From Bacteroidales bacterium UBA4772 (GTDB lineage: Bacteria > Bacteroidota > Bacteroidia > Bacteroidales > VadinHA17), in contig DHHM01000013.1 of assembly GCA_002403305.1 (NCBI GenBank), positions 283,267 to 347,266 on the forward strand: 64,000 nucleotides of DNA, in the 5' to 3' direction. Within the stretch, counting starts at the first letter, position 1. The number at the start of each line of letters is the position of its first letter. Shown piece by piece: positions 34,019-42,747 of the stretch. The notes under the pieces are model-generated. The model ran no database searches, was not told the origin of the DNA, and saw nothing but the letters and a program-made list of their open reading frames with translations. A program made the translations under genes and the position numbers.

Positions 34019-34870
34019 TCATTTGGTTTCTGGTTTTTGATTTAATTGATAGACCCGGACATAATCGACAATCATCGATTGTGGCCAGATGGTCTCATCG
34101 ACGCCTTTCTTTCCACCCCAGTTACCTCCCACAGCAAAATTCATGATAACAAAGAACGGTTGATCAAAAGGCCAGCTCTCTTCCGTTTTTATTTCAGGTG
34201 AATAGATATTTACAATATTTGAAGGATCATCAAGGTAAAAAGCAATTGAGTCGGTGGTCCAGGTCATACCGTAGATGTGAAATTCATCCTCGGCAGTTGG
34301 AAGAGGAACAAGCCGATGACACTCGGTTACCTCTGACTGATGCATGGTGAATACATTAGAATGGATTGTATCTGGCTGGAAACCAACATACTCCAGGATA
34401 ACCAATTCGCCACACCATGGCCAGCCGACCTCAGTGATATTTGCCCCCAGCATCCAGAGGGCAGGCCAGGTGCCGACTCCGGATGGCATCCTGGCCCTGA
34501 ATTCAACACGGCCATAGGTGATCTCCTTTTTTCCCCTGCTTGACAGACGGGTTGAGGCATACCCGCCTTTTTCATTTTTACCTGTACGGGTAGCAGTAAT
34601 ATACAATTTGCCATCCCGGAGCTTATAGTTTTCCGGATTCTTGACATATTGCTGCCATTCACCGTTTACTCTTCCGGCGTCCCAGATCTCGAAAGACCAG
34701 TTATCAGGGTTGATCTGATCACCGTCGAATTCGTCGGCCCATAACAGCCTGTACTCTGTCACAGCTTTTTTCTCTTTGTATGTCTCCCTGTAAATCCTGT
34801 TTCCCCCATTCTGGCAAGAAAACGAAATGGTTGTCACCAGTGAAAGAACAAGAATACTCTTCTTTACCAT
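34019..34870 (-). CDS. GH16 family protein with altered catalytic motif (GELVILE)
   Basis: A 283-residue lipoprotein (signal to FSC, Cys about 19). The jelly-roll GH16_3 layout is complete: LLWADEFDG, WQQYVKNPENYKLRDGKLYITAT, YGRVEFRARMPSGVGTWPALWM and the catalytic line CGELVILEYVG. The usual motif is ExDxxE. Here the central Asp is Val157 (codon GTT versus GAT), while the two Glu residues (E155, E160) remain. Such enzymes hydrolyse beta-1,3 or mixed-linkage glucans. Loss of the Asp that tunes the nucleophile probably lowers or abolishes hydrolysis, so a binding role is possible. Followed by a terminator; 6 bases after the sibling GH16 gene. Confidence 0.85.
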   Translation of the reverse strand: MVKKSILVLSLVTTISFSCQNGGNRIYRETYKEKKAVTEYRLLWADEFDGDQINPDNWSFEIWDAGRVNGEWQQYVKNPENYKLRDGKLYITATRTGKNEKGGYASTRLSSRGKKEITYGRVEFRARMPSGVGTWPALWMLGANITEVGWPWCGELVILEYVGFQPDTIHSNVFTMHQSEVTECHRLVPLPTAEDEFHIYGMTWTTDSIAFYLDDPSNIVNIYSPEIKTEESWPFDQPFFVIMNFAVGGNWGGKKGVDETIWPQSMIVDYVRVYQLNQKPETK

Positions 34871-34876
34871 GACTGT

Positions 34877-35752
34877 TTATTTCATCTGATAAACCCTGAC
34901 ATAGTCTATTACCATCTTCTGCGGAAAGACTGAATCATCAATTCCGTGCCGACCGCCCAGACCGCCGCCAATAGCCACATTCAGCTTCAGAAAGAAATCC
35001 TGGTCAAAGGGCCATTCATCTGTCGTTTTATGCTCATTTTGGATATGATTGTAAACTTTCCCGTCCAACAGAAAATCCATTTTCTCTGGTGTCCATTCCA
35101 GGGCAAACAGGTGAAATTTGTTGTACGGGTCGTCAATGAAGACCTTTTTTCCTTTCTGGGTCCCCTTTGTATGATTGTATGCTCCTGTATGAATGGTACC
35201 GAAGATGGAGTCCTTATTAAAGCCCACATGCTCCATAATATCTATCTCACCGCACCTGGGCCATCCAACTTCCGCTCGGTTGGTGCCAAGCATCCAGATC
35301 GCGGGCCAGAGCCCGACACCCTGAGGAAGCTTCGCACTGACTTCTATGTAGCCGTAGGTCCATTCAGCAAGTCCTTGTGTCATAATACTCCCTGAGCTGT
35401 ATTCAGCCGTATCCGTACCAGCAATATACTGCAGCCAGGGCTTGTTGCTGAATTCATCTGATCCGAATCGTGCATTGGCAGTTTTTTCCTTATGGGCTTC
35501 AATTATCAGATAACCGCCTTCTACCCTGACATTCTTCAGGCTGTCAGTGTAATACTGTTTTTCGTTGTTTCTCACAAAACCGTATTCAAAGGCCCATTTG
35601 TTACTGTCAGGTCTGCCTGAATATTCAAATTCATCAGACCATACAAGCTTATATCCGTCAGGTACCGTTCTGTTTGTCTCCCTGCATGAGAAGAACTGTG
35701 AAGCAACAAGAACGAGCAGAGCTGACAGCAGTGCCAGGTGTTTCCTATTCAT
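34877..35752 (-). CDS. GH16 endo-beta-glucanase (laminarinase-like), lipoprotein
   Basis: About 291 residues from the ATG at 35752; the longer frame at 35773 lacks a better signal. The lipoprotein signal ends SQFFSC. GH16_3 features: LVWSDEFEYSG, YGYIEVSAKLPQGVGLWPAIWM and the intact active-site line CGEIDIMEHVG (E, D, E of ExDxxE). It should cut internal beta-1,3 linkages of laminarin-like glucans at the cell surface. Its start overlaps the 3' end of the GH2 gene by 8 bases, so expression is coupled. It shares its overall layout with the neighbouring altered GH16, from which it probably diverged after duplication. Confidence 0.9.
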   Translation of the reverse strand: MNRKHLALLSALLVLVASQFFSCRETNRTVPDGYKLVWSDEFEYSGRPDSNKWAFEYGFVRNNEKQYYTDSLKNVRVEGGYLIIEAHKEKTANARFGSDEFSNKPWLQYIAGTDTAEYSSGSIMTQGLAEWTYGYIEVSAKLPQGVGLWPAIWMLGTNRAEVGWPRCGEIDIMEHVGFNKDSIFGTIHTGAYNHTKGTQKGKKVFIDDPYNKFHLFALEWTPEKMDFLLDGKVYNHIQNEHKTTDEWPFDQDFFLKLNVAIGGGLGGRHGIDDSVFPQKMVIDYVRVYQMK

Positions 35753-37574
35753 ATTTCTCGTCAATTTTATCATAAAAACTTCTTAATGTGTAGAAAGCTC
35801 TCTTTTTAATGCCGTTGTCAGATACGAGGCCCTTTCTGTTCCAGCCGTCCTGTATCCCCGGAAGGAGCCTCTTGGGTGATCTGAAATCTGCCAGTATCCA
35901 CGGACTGGTACCTCTTATATTGGGAATCCTTTCAATCATTTTGAGGTTTTGCTGATAGAGGTATTCCTGGTACTCCTCTGTCCATCTCTCGTCTATGCTG
36001 CCGTGTAACCCCTGAAGGGCGCCTCCTCCAAACTCTGAGATTACTACAGGCTTATTGAATTTGATATCCCATTTTGAGTCAGGGGCATCCTCCAGCGAGC
36101 CTCCGTACCAGCCAGTGTATTGGTTGAAAGCCACAATATCGAGGTGATTGCCCATTTCATCGTCAACAATGTTGACCCCGTCCCTGAAATGCTTCTCCAG
36201 GGCGGCACTTACCAGACGTGTATCATCGAGTTCCCTTGCGTGATCTGCCAGGTTGACAAGAAACCGGTTCCTGATATCAGAGGGAGGAGTCTCATTGGCC
36301 ACAGACCATATTATGATTGAGGCCCTGTTCTTGTCCCTTGTAATAGCCTCAGCCAGCTGGTTCCTGGCATTATGCAGTGTCTTCTCATTTGTGAAATCGA
36401 CAGTCCAGTAGACAGGTATCTCTTCCCAGACCATCATTCCCATTTTGTCGGCCAGCCTCACAATATGTTCATTATGAGGATAATGCGCCAACCGTACATA
36501 GTTACAACCGAGCTCTTTTGCCCAGTTTAGCAGCACAAGGCCGTCAGCCTCACCGAAGGCCCGGCCTCTGCGCAAGGGATTCTCCTCGTGGATTGAGATG
36601 CCCTTAAGGAATATGGGCTTGCCGTTAAGCAAAATATCAGGACCCTCCGTGGAGATGGATCTGAAGCCTATCTGATCTTTAATAGTCTGGTAAGCAGAAG
36701 TGATCATAACCGTGTATAGCCTGGGCGATGCCGGTGACCATAGTTCCAGTTTTTCTGTGGCAATATCGAACTCAACCCGGCTGTCATCAGTCACAACAAC
36801 ATCCTCTGAAAGACCCAGCTCAGGGATAGTGATGGTTAGCTTTTCCCTGCCTGTGACATTGTCGGCCACAAGGTAGCCACTGATTGTTTTTGCTGATCCC
36901 TTCTTCAATCCGATGAAGTAATCCCGGATGAAGGTGGCAGGCTCCTCAATCAGCTTCACATCGCGTGTTATGCCGCCATAATTCCACCAGTCAGTGTTAA
37001 GTGTCGGTATTCCCTCCCTGACACGCTTGTTGTCAACCTTCACAACCAGGTAGTTGTCACGGGTTTTTACCAGGCCCGTGACTTCGAAATTGAAGGGAGT
37101 AAAACCGCCGGTATGGGAGCCTAGTTTGGTTCCGTTGAGATAGACCTCTGCTTTGTAGTTTACTGCTCCGAACCAGATAAAGAGTCTGTTGTTGTGATCA
37201 GCCTGCTGATAATCAAAGGAGCGTTTGTACCAGATCGTACCCTCATAGTAGAGCAGTCTGTCATCCTGTGAGTTCCAGTCACCCGGTACAAGAATTGTCG
37301 GTGACCGGTCAAAATCATACTCGACAAGCTCTGATTTATCATCTGTATGGTAATTATTGTAGAAGGCTGAATTATTCTTCTGCTTCAGCTGATCATACGG
37401 CTCGTACCTGTAATTGTAGTAGCCGGTTTCGTATGGGTCAACAATGTAATTCCAGGTGCCGTTGAGAGAAAAGCTCTTCCTGTTTAAGGTGTTTGTTATC
37501 AGATCCTGCGAATGACTGTCAATGGAAAAAAACAGAAACAGACAAAGAGGAACTATTTTCAACACAGATTTCAT
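35745..37574 (-). CDS. GH2 family beta-glycosidase, secreted
   Basis: 609 residues with a signal peptide (LCLFLFFSIDSHSQ). Sugar-binding jelly roll (about 35-215: SLNGTWNYIVDPYE, IWYKRSFDYQ, NGTKLGSHTGGFTPF), an Ig-like middle domain (about 216-310) and the GH2 barrel. Catalytic residues are clear: acid/base E428 in SVANE and nucleophile E514 in VISEFGGGA. These enzymes release beta-linked glucose, galactose or glucuronic acid from oligosaccharide ends. Beside GH16 enzymes it probably trims the oligosaccharides they produce. The sugar specificity cannot be read from sequence. Confidence 0.88.
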   Translation of the reverse strand: MKSVLKIVPLCLFLFFSIDSHSQDLITNTLNRKSFSLNGTWNYIVDPYETGYYNYRYEPYDQLKQKNNSAFYNNYHTDDKSELVEYDFDRSPTILVPGDWNSQDDRLLYYEGTIWYKRSFDYQQADHNNRLFIWFGAVNYKAEVYLNGTKLGSHTGGFTPFNFEVTGLVKTRDNYLVVKVDNKRVREGIPTLNTDWWNYGGITRDVKLIEEPATFIRDYFIGLKKGSAKTISGYLVADNVTGREKLTITIPELGLSEDVVVTDDSRVEFDIATEKLELWSPASPRLYTVMITSAYQTIKDQIGFRSISTEGPDILLNGKPIFLKGISIHEENPLRRGRAFGEADGLVLLNWAKELGCNYVRLAHYPHNEHIVRLADKMGMMVWEEIPVYWTVDFTNEKTLHNARNQLAEAITRDKNRASIIIWSVANETPPSDIRNRFLVNLADHARELDDTRLVSAALEKHFRDGVNIVDDEMGNHLDIVAFNQYTGWYGGSLEDAPDSKWDIKFNKPVVISEFGGGALQGLHGSIDERWTEEYQEYLYQQNLKMIERIPNIRGTSPWILADFRSPKRLLPGIQDGWNRKGLVSDNGIKKRAFYTLRSFYDKIDEKYE

Positions 37575-37608
37575 GCTGTAAATCTCACAATGTTATTTGA
37601 AAAAGGAG

Positions 37609-37638
37609 TAAAAATGGTCCCCCATAGGAGGGGAACCA
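37609..37638 (-). terminator. Hairpin with U-run between susD-like and GH2 genes
   Basis: On the minus strand TGGTTCCCC and GGGGGACCA can pair around TCCTAT, followed directly by TTTTT. The element lies about 115 bases after the SusD stop and 35 bases before the GH2 ATG. It could stop part of the SusC/SusD transcript so that outer-membrane proteins are made in excess over the enzymes. The U-run is short, so partial read-through is expected. The rest of the 177-base gap shows no gene. Confidence 0.65.
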
Positions 37639-37751
37639 TTTCAACAATCTGACAACTCTTCCCTAACCACAAATCTAAACCCTTTCATTCATCAGAATTA
37701 CGCAACTAACCTCTAAAAGTGCATCCGGATAATTATAACTGGTTTTCGTTG

Positions 37752-39287
37752 TCAGTCCTTTATGTACCATGGCACCCGGTTTATGCCGTCATATCCGCCG
37801 TACTGTTCGTCAATAGCCTTCTGATAGTTCTCAGGATTTTTTGTTCGTTCGTCAGTCGGGTACATCCAGCGTTTCGGATATACACTGTCATCCTCGGGAT
37901 TCAGGCTGGTTGCCGGATCAAGCGGGTACACCGGGAACCCTGTACGCAGGAACTGCGGGTAATTGCCGCCATTGCCCTGGTAGAAATCAAGCAGCCATCT
38001 CTGGATCCAGATCTGCTCCAGGCGATCCTGCTTTGTTCCGGCTGTTGCATAGGCGGCAGCGTCTGTGAAATAACCGTCAATATATGGCTGGTCGATTCCC
38101 ATTCCATGAACCTCACCCGCCATATTGGGCAGAGTTCTGTAATATGACAGAATGGCTTTCACCCCGTTTTCATACCAGGTCTGGGCATTACCTGTAACCC
38201 AGCCCTCTTCAATCCCCTCGGCAATGATAAAGCATTGCTCTGAATATGTGAAGTATAGCATCGGATCATTGTCCATGTACTTTACATACCTCCTGTTGAG
38301 CAATGAATAATTGCCTGCGGCGTTATTGAGTGCAAGCTGATCGGGCGCCAGTTCCGTGGGTGCACCAACATAGGCATCCCAGTCCTGTTCTGTCAGCCCG
38401 CCTGTGATCTGAGCCTGTGCAGGTTCCGCAAAATAGAACAACCTGCGGTCCTTCAGATTCTTCAGAGAGTTGATAGCCAGTTCAGACGGTCCGGTTTTTA
38501 TCCGGAAGGTCTCTCCGTTGGCCCACATGGGATATACTGCATTGGAATTGGTGCTGAATACAAGCTTGAAATTGTCATCATTACCGGTCATCAGATTGCC
38601 GGCATTCACTATCGCTGCAAACCGTGCCTTCTGGTCAGCCGTAGCTTTCTTGCTCATGGTCTGTATTACCTTAAGCTGCATTGCATTGCACAATCTGCGC
38701 CATTTGGCCGGGTTGCCCCCAAACATAATGTCACCCGAAAAGTTCCTCCCTTCGGCGAAATATGTCTCAGCCTGCTGAAAGTCTGTCAGAATAGCGGCAA
38801 ATACGTCTGCCTGCTTGTCATAAACGGGTTTGGTGATGCCGTCAAGCGCCATGCCGGTTTCCGAATAGGGGATGTCACCCATATCAAGGGTGGCATTAAA
38901 TCCAAACCATGCCTTCATGAAGAGGGCCAGCCCCCTGTACGACGGCTCTTCTACACCGCCTTCAGCGTACTGGATCATGTATTTAAGATCAGTCAGCCTT
39001 GTGAATGACCCGAAACTGCCGTAAGGATAGTTTGAATAGTAATACTGTGAAACGTATGGGCTCGGATCAAGGTATGCAATATGCTTGTTGAAGAGATTGC
39101 CCTGTATGAAATCAGACGCGTTGGGGTTCCAGAACCTGTAGGTGTCTTTCAGTACCTGGGTTGCAATCATCGCCGATGTAACCTTATTGGTTTTGTTCGG
39201 ATCAGTGTTAATCTCCTCGAAATTCTCGCAGGAAACCGCGGTAAACAGGGAGATTACTGCTATCAGAATATATTTTATGCTTTTCAT
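37752..39287 (-). CDS. SusD/RagB-family outer-membrane glycan-binding lipoprotein (SusD-like_2)
   Basis: 511 residues with lipoprotein signal MKSIKYILIAVISLFTAVSC (Cys 20). It belongs to the SusD-like_2 branch, beginning NFEEINTDPNKTNKV and containing KWRRLCNAMQLKVIQTMSK and the late LEQIWIQRWLLDFYQGNGG typical of the family, which is rich in helical repeats. It caps the SusC barrel at the cell surface and captures oligosaccharides. It sits 12 bases downstream of the SusC-like gene, the usual order. The glycan is inferred from the GH16 genes. Confidence 0.9.
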   Translation of the reverse strand: MKSIKYILIAVISLFTAVSCENFEEINTDPNKTNKVTSAMIATQVLKDTYRFWNPNASDFIQGNLFNKHIAYLDPSPYVSQYYYSNYPYGSFGSFTRLTDLKYMIQYAEGGVEEPSYRGLALFMKAWFGFNATLDMGDIPYSETGMALDGITKPVYDKQADVFAAILTDFQQAETYFAEGRNFSGDIMFGGNPAKWRRLCNAMQLKVIQTMSKKATADQKARFAAIVNAGNLMTGNDDNFKLVFSTNSNAVYPMWANGETFRIKTGPSELAINSLKNLKDRRLFYFAEPAQAQITGGLTEQDWDAYVGAPTELAPDQLALNNAAGNYSLLNRRYVKYMDNDPMLYFTYSEQCFIIAEGIEEGWVTGNAQTWYENGVKAILSYYRTLPNMAGEVHGMGIDQPYIDGYFTDAAAYATAGTKQDRLEQIWIQRWLLDFYQGNGGNYPQFLRTGFPVYPLDPATSLNPEDDSVYPKRWMYPTDERTKNPENYQKAIDEQYGGYDGINRVPWYIKD

Positions 39288-39299
39288 GTTTCTCCGGTG

Positions 39300-42200
39300 T
39301 TAGAATGAAAGTTTTATGTTTCCTCCAAGATACCTCCTCGAGGGATCGGCAAAATCTTCTGTGCCACCGTCGGGGTCAGAGTATTTGAAGTCTATGGCCC
39401 ATAACAGGACATTCTGCCCTATGAAACTGACCGAAGCCCCCTTTATGAATCCCAGTTTGTCAAGAGCCTTCACCGGAACCTGGTAGGTGAGGGATAGCTC
39501 ACGCAGCTTCATGAAAGTCCTTTCATAAACATCATTCGGGTTTGCAGTGCCACCCCAGGCGCTTGTATTGTGAAAATCTGTCACTGCCTGCTTGTATGTG
39601 GTATAGATGTCATTTGGTGCATACTCACGTGTATCACTGGTGATATTACCATAGGTATCATATGTGACTGATCCGCCAACCACCATGACGCCCGATCCCA
39701 GGTAGTTCTTCGAGCCCGGGTTAAGTGCATCAAGCTCACGCTCAGGTGTCACTGAGTTCGGGTGCACGCCTGACTGCCACATGTAGCTCTCGGTCCTGGT
39801 GCTCATCAACCCGCCTACAACACCGTCAAACGACATGTAGAAACTGATGTTCCTGTATCTCAGGTTGGTGCTGAGACCCCACAGCCAGTCGGGGTTACTG
39901 TATCCATACAGGGTAGTATAAGTGCTCTTTACAACCCTGCCGTTATTCCAGATAAGCTGCCCGGCATACTCTCCTGACGGAACATACAGGTAATCCCTGA
40001 GTGTAAATGCATCGGTGCGGTTACCCGGCTTTATCCACGGTTGCCTGGTTGAATAGACCGAGTCAAGCTCCAGGTAGATCTGCTTGTAGGTTGTCCAGTT
40101 GGCACTGAGAGTCCATTCAATGTCTTTTGTCTTTACAGGCGTAGCACCTGCAGCCACTTCCCATCCCCGGGTGGCTTTCACCTCATCAGTGTTGACCATA
40201 ATACCCGTGTATCCGGTTGCGGAAGAGAGCGGACCCGACTTCAGTTCATCATAAATCCGCTTTGAGTAATAGGTCACATCAAGAGAAATCCTGTTTCTGA
40301 AAAGAATGCTCTGAACCCCGAACTCACTTGTAGTGTATGAGTTTGGACTGTATGAGTTGAGGTATATGGTCTCAGGGGCTGAGGCTCCGGTGAGATCGTT
40401 CCATGTGGAGGGAGTGACCGTAAACACACTGTTGATGGTATATGGGGCAGGCGCACTCTTGGCTAAGGTATATGAGGTTCTGGCCTTTAACAGATCAAGC
40501 CAGCTTTTGGTCGATTCGGGCAGCAGTTCTGATACAACCAAGCTACCGGAAGCGGAGGGGTAGAAGTATGACCTGTCGGATTTCGGCACCTCATCGTTGG
40601 CCATCATTGAAACCCAGTCGTTACGCCCGGTAAAATCAAGGTATATCAGCCTGTTCCATGAGAGCGCCAGACGACCGTACATTGAGTTGACCTGGCGTGC
40701 ATAGGTGCTCTCGGCTACGGCTGCAGGATTCACCGAGGCATTCAGTGAGAAATAGCCCGGTATCGATATGCCACCCATTGTCTTGGCATTCAGGTTGTCA
40801 TTTCTCTCAAAGAAGATGGTCCCGCCAGCCATGTATTCTATGTCGAACTTCTCTAAAAATGTCTTGTTGCCACCCAGAATAAAGTCACTGTTTATGCTGA
40901 ATCCTTTCGACTGCCCGGCCATGTAGGAGCCTTTCTGGCTCTCACCCCATGGATAGGGAATGCCCGGAATCCCGCCGGTGTTGCCTGCGGAAGTGTAAGA
41001 ACCCTTTGAAATCCTGAGCTTCCCGCCCTCAACGAAGAAATCAATACCGGTACGTGCCGTGAACGTAAGCCATTTCGTAATGTCATATCCTGCAGTCAGG
41101 TCTGCGTTGAAGATGTCTCGTGAAACCTCATTCGTCCTTTCCCAGCGATTAAAATAGGGATTGTTGTGAAGCTTGCCACTGTATTGACCGGTTTCCAGAT
41201 TATATCCGAAATGATTGTTCTGAATCTCCCCGGGCTTCAGCCAGTAGTTATCCTTGTAATCACGAATGTCAAAATCGGCTGATGAAAAGATCAGGAGAGT
41301 GTACATCGGGTCATATGAAGTGTACCCGTTTGAACCCAGGTTCGGTGATTCCCTCTTGGTATAGGCCATGTTCGATGTAAGCCTGAACCTGTCAAGGTTA
41401 ATGTCACCACCAATGGAGTATGAGTACTTGTTAAGCATTGAATTGGGGTACTGTCCCTTGTTCTGTGTCCAGTTGAAGGAGCTGCGGAAAGATGTATTTT
41501 CTCTGTTTATACCAACACTGACATTGTTGTTGGTAATATATCCCGGCTCGAGGAAGTTCTTGAAATTGTCCTTTCCGACCGGGAGATATTCATAATCCCT
41601 GAACTCCAGCGCAATCGGGTCCCACTGCCTCTGGATTGACCCGTCCATGAAGGTACCCCACGACTGATCCGAGTTAAGATCATATATATAAGAGGTACCG
41701 CGTCCATACACGCTCTGCTTTTCCGGTATGGCCAGAAATCCGGCATTGAACATCGTATGGGTGTTGAGATCCACCGTTACGCCCATTTTTTCAGTACTCC
41801 CGTTCTTGGTCGTGATCATGATGGCACCGTCACGCCCGCGAAAACCGTAAAGAGCCGAAGCAGTAGCACCTTTAAGGACTGACATTGATTCAATGTCTTC
41901 CGCAGGAATATCATTCAGTCTTTTGTTGGTGTAGGGTACACCGTCAATGACAATGATCGGATCTGAACCACGAAGCAAAATCTGCGGTTCAACGTTGAAA
42001 TCCGTAGAGTTCTGGACCAGTATACCTGCCACCTTACCGGTCAGTGAAGTTCCCACATCAATACCACCCACACTTTGCAGGCTCTCACCGGAAACCTCCT
42101 GTACTGAATAGCCCAGGGCCCTCTGTTCTCTTTTGATACCCAGAGCCGTTACGACAACCTGCTCTATCTCAAGAGACTCAGGGACGAGGGAGATATTCAG

Positions 42201-42488
42201 GAATTCATCGCCCCTGATAACTCGTTCAATGTCAGTGTAACCCAGGAAGGAGAAAACTACCGTTTCACCGGTACTGACGTTCGACAGGGAGAAATTGCCC
42301 TCCATGTCAGTGGATGTCCCACGCGTGGTGTTCTTAACCAGTACGGAAACTCCGGGCATCGGAGCACCGGTTTCATCGGCTACCGTACCTTTGACTGTAA
42401 CAGTTTGTGCATTGACTGCATAAACCCCAAAGAACAGGAACATCAGAAAGAATATCCCGATTCTTTTGGAACATAATGATAATTTCAT
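39300..42488 (-). CDS. SusC/RagA-family TonB-dependent outer-membrane transporter
   Basis: About 1062 residues from the ATG at 42488 (a longer frame from 42530 adds MFYNTFKSNLTTRP). Signal peptide, then a carboxypeptidase-regulatory-like domain (VKGTVADETGAPMPGVSVLV), a plug with the SusC signature EQVVVTALGIKREQRALGYSVQ, and GSDPIIVIDGVPYTN. The beta-barrel ends in a C-terminal aromatic (LGGNIKLSF). It imports oligosaccharides using TonB energy. No N-terminal anti-sigma (STN) domain is visible, so signalling is probably left to the propeller regulator upstream. The 259-base gap upstream has no gene. Confidence 0.93.
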   Translation of the reverse strand: MKLSLCSKRIGIFFLMFLFFGVYAVNAQTVTVKGTVADETGAPMPGVSVLVKNTTRGTSTDMEGNFSLSNVSTGETVVFSFLGYTDIERVIRGDEFLNISLVPESLEIEQVVVTALGIKREQRALGYSVQEVSGESLQSVGGIDVGTSLTGKVAGILVQNSTDFNVEPQILLRGSDPIIVIDGVPYTNKRLNDIPAEDIESMSVLKGATASALYGFRGRDGAIMITTKNGSTEKMGVTVDLNTHTMFNAGFLAIPEKQSVYGRGTSYIYDLNSDQSWGTFMDGSIQRQWDPIALEFRDYEYLPVGKDNFKNFLEPGYITNNNVSVGINRENTSFRSSFNWTQNKGQYPNSMLNKYSYSIGGDINLDRFRLTSNMAYTKRESPNLGSNGYTSYDPMYTLLIFSSADFDIRDYKDNYWLKPGEIQNNHFGYNLETGQYSGKLHNNPYFNRWERTNEVSRDIFNADLTAGYDITKWLTFTARTGIDFFVEGGKLRISKGSYTSAGNTGGIPGIPYPWGESQKGSYMAGQSKGFSINSDFILGGNKTFLEKFDIEYMAGGTIFFERNDNLNAKTMGGISIPGYFSLNASVNPAAVAESTYARQVNSMYGRLALSWNRLIYLDFTGRNDWVSMMANDEVPKSDRSYFYPSASGSLVVSELLPESTKSWLDLLKARTSYTLAKSAPAPYTINSVFTVTPSTWNDLTGASAPETIYLNSYSPNSYTTSEFGVQSILFRNRISLDVTYYSKRIYDELKSGPLSSATGYTGIMVNTDEVKATRGWEVAAGATPVKTKDIEWTLSANWTTYKQIYLELDSVYSTRQPWIKPGNRTDAFTLRDYLYVPSGEYAGQLIWNNGRVVKSTYTTLYGYSNPDWLWGLSTNLRYRNISFYMSFDGVVGGLMSTRTESYMWQSGVHPNSVTPERELDALNPGSKNYLGSGVMVVGGSVTYDTYGNITSDTREYAPNDIYTTYKQAVTDFHNTSAWGGTANPNDVYERTFMKLRELSLTYQVPVKALDKLGFIKGASVSFIGQNVLLWAIDFKYSDPDGGTEDFADPSRRYLGGNIKLSF

Positions 42489-42747
42489 AGGTCTTGTGGT
42501 TAGGTTAGACTTAAATGTGTTATAAAACATGAACTAATTTACAACCGTTAAGTCTCGAAGAGAAAGTTATTACCTGCACAAAAAGCATACAGGATGAATA
42601 TTCTCCTTCCTCCGGGAGAAAACGCGGGGAATGCCCAATATAAGGCTGATTCAAAATTGATTTATATCAGCCCAAAGTAAACAGGACTTTATTAAATGGG
42701 TCTTTTGTAGTGGTATTGTAGTGATAATATTCAAAACTGTAGGGTAG

